64,000 nucleotides of DNA from Aquanectria penicillioides. Taxonomy: Eukaryota > Ascomycota > Sordariomycetes > Hypocreales > Nectriaceae. Position 1 is the stretch's first letter. Every line of letters starts with the position of its first letter. A program made the position numbers and the translations under genes. The notes under the pieces are model-generated. The model saw nothing but the letters and a program-made list of their open reading frames with translations, was not told where the DNA came from and searched no databases. Below, in pieces: positions 56,241 to 64,000 of this stretch. The DNA is taken from NCBI GenBank assembly GCA_003415625.1, contig PYIU01000003.1, positions 4,278,001 through 4,342,000 on the forward strand, read 5' to 3'.

Positions 56241-57853
56241 GGCGCTTTATAAAATATGGATCGAGAAAGGGGTGTCTGATGGACAAGAAGGCCTCGTTGT
56301 TCAGAAAGGTTGAGAAAGTCTAGGAAGTCGAAGTGCTCGTCGTGGGCGCTTGCTTGCCGCTACGCTGAGAATAATAACTAAGGTAAACACTAAGCACAAT
56401 CCATACCTACTTTGCCAAGGCGACATACCAGGGAACAAGATCAAGTGAACATTAATTTTGGTTGCAGATGTTGCCAACTGGATGGTTCCATTCGCCCCAT
56501 CGACTCTCAGGCACGATTCTCACACTGCAGTTCTGGTTGTTGTGGTCGAGGCAAAGTTAGAGTATTGATGTTTTTGGTACGTTTCTCGAGGCCACAATTT
56601 ATGAAGCTAGCTGTCGAAGGAACCAGAACCCGATATTGAGGCAGAGACCATGAGGCCGCCTCTTATTGGGGTTTGCTATAGAGTACCAATGTCTTGGGGC
56701 GCAAGAAAAGGAAACCGACCGAGGTCAGACTGTGTCGTAAGGGAGTGAGCCAAGGAAGGAAAGGAAGGGGTGGAGCCAAAGCTCCAACCGCAAAGTTGGG
56801 AGATGGGCAAATGAAACACAATAGAGATTCTAAATAGGAAAGCAAGAGAGGACTTTTTCGTCCAGTAAGCTGTTTTGTTGCTATGTTGACGCAGTGATGT
56901 TTCTGAAGCAGACCGACGAAATCCTAGTGTACAGACAAACAGGCGCTAAGCAAGTTTGCATCTTTCCAACAGGGTGCAGCGGAAGTGTAGGGTACGATCA
57001 GATGCGCGCGGTTCAAATCCAGGACAGACCGAGAGAAAGGGTTTCAAGGAGTACCGGAATCAATTGAATATTGACCTGTTTGTCCGCTCTTCTATATGTA
57101 AATTTAGTAAGATCAACGACAAGCTTAGCCCAACTATTTAAGTCCCTGATTCTCGCCCAATATATTTGTTTGAATTGTAATAACATGCCAAAACACCTCT
57201 TTGTACCTCCGAGGAAGGAAAAATCAACATCATGAACGACTTATTTATGTATCTATGTATTTATTTTTTTCAGTCAGACGAAAATTTGTGACCGTGATAA
57301 GTATACGTATGAACTTGCACAATTTTGACTGTGAGTAAAAATGATGGCGTTGGAGGCACTGATTGAAATGCACTATGATTGTGAGAAATTTGATGATGAT
57401 AACATGTTGAGATGATTTTTGCGTCAACATTGCGTGTAAAATCGACATTGAAATCTCCGCCCCCATCAAATGTGTTGCCATTGCGACGATCAGGATTGTC
57501 TTGATTGGAGGGACTTGTGGCATAGAGTAAGCGCGCTATTTTGTGACGGAAGGTTGTCGGTGTGGGCGACGATTGCCTATCTCGGCAATTCAAGCCCAAG
57601 GTGGGGCTCAAGGTGGGGCGGGAAGCGGGTCGGGCCCGGGCCGCGCTCCTTCCAACACCAAGTGTAAAGTGTAGGCTGGGGATGGCTTCAATATAAAAAA
57701 TCTCACGATGCATGGAAGAGAAAATGATTTGACAAGTTTGTGGCATTAATCGCCCAAAATCCTGCAAAGCTAAGTAAAACCATATACAAATTTGTTTGCA
57801 GTTTACAACGCCGCTCCGTCCAATTCCCATTTGCTTCATATTCTTGCCTTGTC
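56241..57853. other. 1.6-kb intergenic region
   Basis: Includes the aldehyde dehydrogenase 3' flank. A GGTTCAAATCC motif at about 57009 resembles a tRNA B box but lacks a pairing T stem. No gene is called. Confidence 0.5.
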
Positions 57854-59778
57854 TTAGTTGTCGTACAGCATGATACCAACGGACTTGTTCTGGGTGTAGT
57901 TGGATAGAGCAGCCTCGCCCAATTCTCGGCCAATTCCACTCTCTTTGAAACCTCCAAATGGCAAGGCGTGGTGCAACTGATTGTAACCTGGGACACGAAT
58001 TAGCATTGCAATTGATTTTTTGCGAATTTTTGAAGATTGGAGTGTGAAAATGAGTTGGGGGGAGATGTTTGGGAGAGTGTGGTGGAATGTCGGGCTTGGA
58101 GTGGGGCGATGCCGGCGGGACCAGCTGGCGGGTAGCAATTGAGCCAATGGAGCAGCGCTGATAGCAGTGCGCTGACTCGGGAATTAATTGTTTTTGGGGA
58201 GAGGAGAGACGGGTGGGGGGCTTGGAGATGACAAGTTGGGGGGATATTTTGGGATCCCTGTGGGACATTTTGATGGGGGTGGAGTTTGCAACTTACAGTT
58301 GACCCAGACGGTACCAGCCTTGATGTTGTTGCTGACACGCAGGGCGGTGTTGATGTTCTTGGTGTGGACGGCGGCGGCGAGACCGTAGTTGGTGTCGTGA
58401 GCGAGATCCATGACCTCCTCCTCGGTCTTGAACTTAGAGATGGCACAGACGGGGCCGAAAATCTCCTCCTGCATGATCTTCATGTCGGAGCGGACATCGG
58501 AGAAGATGGTGGGCTTAATGAAGTAACCCTTGTTGCCGAGACGCTCACCACCGGTGACGACGGTGGCACCCTCGTCCTTGCCAGACTGGATGTAGCTCAT
58601 GATACGGTCGTACTGAAGCTGGCTGACCTGGGGGCCCTGGAAGGTCTCCTCAAGGAAGGGGTCACCGACCTTGTTCTCCTCAGCGCGCTTCTTGAAGGCG
58701 GCAAGGAACTTGTCGTAGATGCCCTCCTGGACGAAGATACGGGTACCGGCACAGCAGCACTGGCCGTGGTTGTAGTAGATACCGAAGTTGACCCAGTTGA
58801 TGGCCTCCTCGATGTCGGCATCGTCAAAGACGATGTTGGGGGACTTGCCACCGAGCTCAAGAGTGACCTTCTTGAGGTTGGAGGCGGCAGCAGCCTTCAT
58901 GATGGTGCGGCCGATGACGGTGGAGCCAGTGAAGGCGATCTTGTCAACGTCCATGTGGGAGGAGAGAGCGGAACCGGCAGTCTTGCCGAAACCAGAGACG
59001 AGGTTGAAAACACCGGGGGGGAAACCGGCCTCCTCAACGAGGCGGGTGAAGACAAGGGCGGACAGAGGAGTCTGCTCAGCGGTCTTCATGACGATGGTGT
59101 TACCAGTGGCCAGGGCAGGGCCGATCTTCCATGCAAGCATGAGAAGAGGGAAGTTCCAGGGGATGATCTGACCGCAAACACCGATCTGGGGAAGCCGGGG
59201 TTAGCGCCGGGAGTTTTAGACGGAACGGGAGAGTGGAGACAACTTACGGGCTCGGGGCGGGTGTAGTGGAACATGCCAGGGGCAATATCGATGGTCTTAC
59301 CCTCGATCTTGTCGGCCCAACCTCCGTAGTATCGGATGCAGCCAACGACGGCACCGACATCACCACGGGCGTTGGTGATGGACTTGCCGTTGTCGAGGGA
59401 CTCGACGGCGGCGAGGAGATCCAGGTTCTTCTCAGCCAGGTCGGCGAGCTTGAGCATCAAGACGCTTCGCTCATTGGGGGTAGTCTTCTTCCAGACACCA
59501 TCGAAGGCCTTTCGGGCGGCGGCGACAGCAAGGTCGATATCCTTCTCGGTACCCTCGCAGACGGAGGTGATGACCTCCTCGGTGGAGGGGTTGATAACCT
59601 CGAACTTCTGCTTGTCAACACCCTCAACCCACTTGCCGTCGATGTAGCTGTGTATGGTTGTTAGTTACTGAGCCAGGTATATATTTCGAGTTCATCGAGG
59701 ACGGTCTAGGACGTACAGGCCAATGGGCTGCTGGTAGGTACCAGTGATGGGAGTGGAGAGCTCGACGGTCAAAGTCAT
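57854..59778 (-). CDS. NAD(P)+-dependent aldehyde dehydrogenase
   Basis: Oxidises aldehydes to carboxylic acids; closest in style to fungal AldA-type class 1/2 enzymes used for ethanol, acetaldehyde and related substrates. Exons 59717-59778, 59248-59647, 58297-59185 and 57854-57987 encode 494 residues, the usual length. Motifs: [20 protein letters not shown], cofactor loop FTGSTVIGR, catalytic Glu in [12 protein letters not shown], catalytic Cys in [16 protein letters not shown], and C-terminal [16 protein letters not shown]. The start matches family size; there is no mitochondrial-type leader. Introns 1 and 2 are 69 and 62 nt; intron 3 (57988-58296) is 309 nt, unusually long here. Codons favour C-ending forms, suggesting high expression. 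Confidence 0.96.
57988..58296 (-). other. long third intron of the aldehyde dehydrogenase gene
   Basis: 309 nt, from donor GTAAGT to acceptor GTCCCAG. It is C-rich with two copies of a TCCCCCCAACT motif. Other coding introns in the window are about 50-85 nt. Confidence 0.8.
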
Positions 59779-60952
59779 TGTGTCTGGTGTGTGTGGTTGT
59801 GGATGTAAGAGGAGGGGATGGGTATCTTAGAGAGAGGGGGAATCAAGGCTGTTATATAGAAGAGAGATGAGGAATGAGTATGAACCTGGAGAGACAAAAA
59901 GCAATCCCTTCGACGACGGGAGCGGCGTATTTAATCTCGAAAATCGACGCGGGGTTTACTTTGAGCGATGGGGGGGGACAGATGGAGGATGGGAGACAGA
60001 GAGGGGGTGGGGGTGAGGTCGGAAGGGTGTGGAGGGAGTGATATCCACATTTCCCCGCAACAGCCTCGCCTCCCAACGCACCGAAACCCCGTCAACTGCG
60101 TAGCACGGACGTGCCTTACTTAGCACGGGGGACACCAGCACACAGCTGCCTTCTGGAGCGGAGGCACCCTGGCTCTGTCTGGGTGCTGGAGGCACTCCGG
60201 AGTATGGAGCATGTATGGGGCAAGTGGGCGCAGCGGCGTCTGTACTATGGGAGGTAGAGGCATTGGGGGGGAGGGGGGGCGAGCCAGAGGGCATGGGGTA
60301 TGGAGCCATGGATCAATGGAGAGAGCACGACGTCGAGCGCATCCGCATGGAGGGATGGAAGGGATGGGAGGGACGGGCGGAGGACTGCTCGGAGTCGTGC
60401 AATGTGCAGTGCAGCCACCGGGGGTAGAGGCATTGAGACGTCGAGGGCCCGAGCTAGCCTCCGGCTTGAGATTCAGGTCCTTGGCGTGACCAACGAGGAG
60501 GAGGAAGTACCGCGGCAGGTCTGTGAGTGACAGGATTGATATGTGTGTGGCCAGCGTTTTGCTGCCGATTCGACGCCGCTCGAGGGTGTGGCACAGAGGC
60601 AAACACACCAGAGATGTGTATGCAAAGCAGTACATCCGCCACACATTCTGTCAACTTTTTGTTTTTATGTCCCTTCTTTACTTTTCCTGTTATCCTCCTT
60701 CCGCTCCTATCTGGTTTGCTGTCTGTCTGTGTGTCTGACATTGAGTTTCAGTGTCCCTGCTGCAGCTGCATCTCACCCATCATAACCATAACCACCACCA
60801 TGTGTCCCTCAGCGTTTCTGGCGTCTCTGGCGTGTCTGGGCAACGCATAAGCTTCCCCAACAGACAGGCCCCATCGTATTGTCATAGCATGTACATCGCG
60901 GGTTGGCGTTGGCTCAAAGGCCTGCCCTCTCTTGGTGTGTCTCGGATGTTGC

Positions 60953-60984
60953 ACGCCTCCACGCCTCCACGCCTCCATGCCTCC
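60953..60984. repeat. 8-bp tandem repeat ACGCCTCC, 4 units
   Basis: Three perfect units plus one with a single change (ATGCCTCC). Confidence 0.9.
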
Positions 60985-61620
60985 ACGCTCGAGTGGATGG
61001 AACGACGACGGCTCCGCGAATCACACGGCCGGCCCGGAGCGGACGAGGCATGCGACCGCGAGCTTCCCCGCAACCGGTGGCCAATGATGGCGGGGAGCCG
61101 CCGGTCATTGTGGGCGAGAGGTGGACGAGATGTGGACAAGATGCGGACAAGGTTGGAGGGAGGGGGCATGAGGAAAAAGGCCTGGGGCAAGGACCAGAGG
61201 GAGGCGCCAGTTGAGGTTCTGGCCCGCAAAAATCTCCAGCGCCAGCCTCATCGCGATGGGTTCCAAGGGTTCCCTAGACTTTCCAGGGCACTCTGCCTCC
61301 TCAAACGAGTCAAGCTCCGGCTCTCACGCTCTCGTCTGGTCGCCGCTCGCTCCAAAGGCGAGGATCCAGTGGAGTAATCTTTCACTGACAAATCCTGCAG
61401 AGCCCCGGATCCGATCTAGGTACATGGCTACCTTGCGCCGCAACGAAACCGAGATGGGACAAGCGCTTGTTTTGGCTTCCCTCTGTTCCCCCTCCCATCA
61501 AGCCCCTCCCCTTCACCCATTCACTCACTGCATTGTGCATTCTGCACTCTGTTTGCCGTGTTTGTGTGCGTTCGGTGGTGTTTTGGTGCCTGATGTCCCA
61601 TCCAAGTCCAGCACCACCTC

Positions 61621-61640
61621 CTTGCTTGCTTGCTTGCTTG
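61621..61640. repeat. CTTG microsatellite, 5 units
   Basis: Five perfect tetramers. Confidence 0.9.
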
Positions 61641-61743
61641 CCTGGCCGACGGTCCCTGCCGTGACCCTGTCGGCGGCAGCGGCAGCAGCACCTTTGTTGA
61701 CTGACTTTTGGTGTTGACATTCAGCATATCGCATTGCCACCTC

Positions 61744-61800
61744 CACCCACCCACCCATCCACCCATCCATCCATCCATCCTCCTCATCCTCCTCATCCTC
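61744..61800. repeat. C-rich simple repeat (CCAC, CATC and CTCCTCAT units)
   Basis: Consecutive CCAC, then CATC, then CCTCAT steps form one low-complexity tract. Confidence 0.85.
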
Positions 61801-64000
61801 CTCGGTTCACCTTCCCCATCCCTCTCCAAGCTCAATATGATTGTAATCATGTACATGCAAAATACTGCGTTGCATTTCATTTCGCACTTGACACTAGTTA
61901 CCCGCCTATAGCAGCAAATTACCCGGCCGGGCCAGACATTGTAAGTGCTCCGAGTCACCATTCGGTGCTTTCGGACTGAAGGCGAGACCTGCATATTTTT
62001 TCCTTTTCCGTATTCCCTACGTGCGCAACCAGCCGCTTCGACTCGATGATTCTTGGATTTTGGTGCTGTAGACAAGCCATCGACAAGCCATGGCCAGCCA
62101 GATCATCCGACCATTGCCCAAAAAGGGCACCAAACCATCCCTCACTCGTCGGCTCCCAAGCTCCCTTCGGCCTCCTTCCACCCACCCCTCCACCCCTCAT
62201 TACCATCCCACCCCTCCTCCTTCTCCTCCTCTCTACAGCACGCACTAGCGCTATTGCTACTGGCGTTGCCGCTGCCATTGCTGCCGCTGCCACTGCCACT
62301 CATCCTCCTCGGGCTGGCGTAACAGAAGCGACTACGGAGTACGGAGTAGGTATGGGCAATCATTTTTCTTGTCGACAATTCTGCGGTAGCTCCGGAGCCG
62401 CGCCTCATGCCTCGTGCCCCTCCAACATCGTCACATACCCCGTGCTAGTGCATACTTCCGCACATCCTCCCTGGACGAGGAACCCAAGCCAGCGCCGGGC
62501 CTGGCCTGTCTGGAGGGGGGCGAGCAGCCTCTGGTTTGACTCGATTCCCTGTTTCGCTCTACGACGCCCCATGCCTTGACTCCTCTGCCGCAATCTCGCA
62601 GCGCCACCTCGCCCACCACCCCCACAATAATTGACGTCGTGGGATCTGGATTGTTCGCGCTGCCTGGCACCTGCGCCTAGGGCTGGGGGGAGAGGGGCGC
62701 GAGGGGCAATATGGAGGGCCTGAAATCATCGTGGCCACCGAGCTGAGCTGCCATGATGGAGCCGCCCGTGCAATTTCGCTCCGCGGCTACGGCAACGGAC
62801 GGCTACGCAAAGAGCCCTGACTCCTGGCTTGGAATGGCAATGCGCCCCCCAGAACCAGAGACCCTGATGCCCCATCGGCCTGCATCTCAACCTTGGCGTT
62901 CGCGCCTCCCAGCTCCCAAACACCATGGCCGTCGAAGCGTGCCCGTCTTGCTTGCGTTGTATCTATGACACTCGCACTCTCGTCTTACCCAAGCCCGACA
63001 ATGACCCCACAGCGAGTGTCCGAAAGAGATATGCATTTCCGTGTTCGAGCTCCACGCACGGAGGCGATAGCCATACAGAAAGGGCGCAAAAAAAAAAAAA
63101 AAGAGGCCTGCGTCCGCTGTAATACTGCGCGCCTTGCTTCACGAGTGTGCTCCTCGGCGTAAAGGGTAGCGAGCTCGTCAACCCCGCACCAAAAAAGCTG
63201 CGACCCTCCAAGCGGTACGTACCGGCGCCGCCAACCTCTCTCACCCCGGGCAACCCCAGACAATGCCACCCTCTTCTGGCACCAAGCCTCGCAAGCCATG
63301 AGCCCAGACGTCTCCAACTCTGCCGCCGGTCGTCCTAGTCTTCTGCCCCCGTGACTTTCCGACCCATCTTCCTCTTGGCCGACACCGCGTGAAGCTCGTC
63401 GCGGACCCGCAGACTCGCTGGTCCATTGCGGCTCCGCTGCGTCTCCGTCCCGCCGGAGACGGCGGGGACTGGTCCACTCCATCTGTCGCGACGTGTTGCA
63501 TCCAGACTACCTCGTAGCCGTCCATGAGCATGCTGGTCGCCCTACTCCAGTCCATCCCACTGCAGCTTGATGATGCCTATCGCAGGAGACATCATTGGAC
63601 CCTGGAGCTCTGATCCCCATCAGCTTCGCCCGCTTCAACGTGGGGTCCCTTTCCCTTCTCCGCAACCTACGTCCTTTGCCCGCCCCCTTCTCCATCTTTT
63701 TTTTTTCGGTCCACCGGTGGGCAAAACGGTTGTAGGGAACATGGTCAGGCGCTCTCCAAAGGCCTCGAGAGCCGCATTTTGTTGAGGTTGGAGACACTTC
63801 TAATCCTGAAAGGGTTACATCTCTGACAAACGAGGCCCTTCGACTGGCCAGTTGCCCCCCGACTTGTCTCCATCTTGTCCATACCCCGCTGGATCATCAG
63901 AACGGTCTACGGACGTACCTTACCTTGATACAGGACGGACGGTGCTATAGTACATGCCTACTTACCCCACACTTGGGAGGAAGGGCACCAGAATAGCACG

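Larger units (their letters stand above)
59779..64000. other. 4.2-kb region without a supported gene
   Basis: Upstream of the aldehyde dehydrogenase. I see only low-complexity sequence: ACGCCTCC units (60953-60984), CTTG units (61621-61640), CCAC/CATC runs (61744-61800) and an A run (63088-63103). Many overlapping frames on both strands have no family motif. Confidence 0.5.

Noticed and set aside
56960..57030. Possible tRNA gene (GGTTCAAATCC B-box-like motif)
   Set aside because: The bases around the motif do not pair into a T stem and no acceptor stem is visible.
58286..59266. 326-residue open frame on the plus strand
   Set aside because: It is antisense to the well-supported aldehyde dehydrogenase exons and its Gly/Asp/Leu-rich sequence mirrors their codon bias.
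60120..62600. Many 100-200-residue frames on both strands
   Set aside because: They arise from simple C/G-rich repeats, overlap each other on all frames and show no domain.

Overview
The window is nuclear DNA of a filamentous ascomycete (Pezizomycotina, probably Sordariomycetes; Hypocreales is my guess from protein flavour only). Supporting this are short GT-AG introns of 50-85 nt in most genes, several Zn2Cys6 regulators, a CFEM/Pth11-type receptor, a fungal-type tetraspanin, a SOG2 protein, and an AT-rich block whose stop codons look like C-to-T mutation (RIP-like). I rebuilt gene models from reading frames, splice consensus and family knowledge. No search was run.

Layout. 0-14 kb is housekeeping: the 3' end of a GYP5-like TBC GAP with an apparent GC-AG intron, ribosomal protein eS8, a disordered unknown protein, TSC13 enoyl reductase, a BLOC-1 subunit 1 homologue and SOG2. 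14-25 kb holds a short RecQ helicase, a Zn2Cys6 regulator and a decayed monocarboxylate-type MFS transporter divergent from it.

25.3-32.1 kb is the most unusual part. A secreted protein gene with a Gly-Lys-Pro repeat region and a Cys-rich C-terminus is cut by a 5161-bp element. The element has 87-bp terminal inverted repeats (TIRs, 2 mismatches) and a 5-bp CCTAT target duplication. Deleting the element plus one CCTAT copy restores the reading frame exactly. The element carries a mutated DDE integrase-core frame with 12 in-frame stops, 11 of them after the second catalytic residue, and with two of three catalytic acidic residues changed by G-to-A. It also holds a less mutated island ending in 33 A residues, probably a nested insertion. 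A TIR DNA element with an integrase-core transposase and 5-bp duplications is the best candidate here for a little-described system.

34-50 kb carries an unusual Zn2Cys6 protein, a DUF2470 membrane protein, a CFEM/Pth11-like receptor, a second Zn2Cys6-MHR regulator, an unknown coiled-coil protein, a zinc-ribbon microprotein and a tetraspanin. 50-60 kb has a five-exon C2H2 regulator, a broken SF1 helicase-like gene and an aldehyde dehydrogenase with one long intron. From 59.8 kb to the end I see no convincing gene, only low-complexity sequence.

There is no obvious biosynthetic cluster. The accessory theme is regulators and surface proteins next to decayed genes and a dead transposon.
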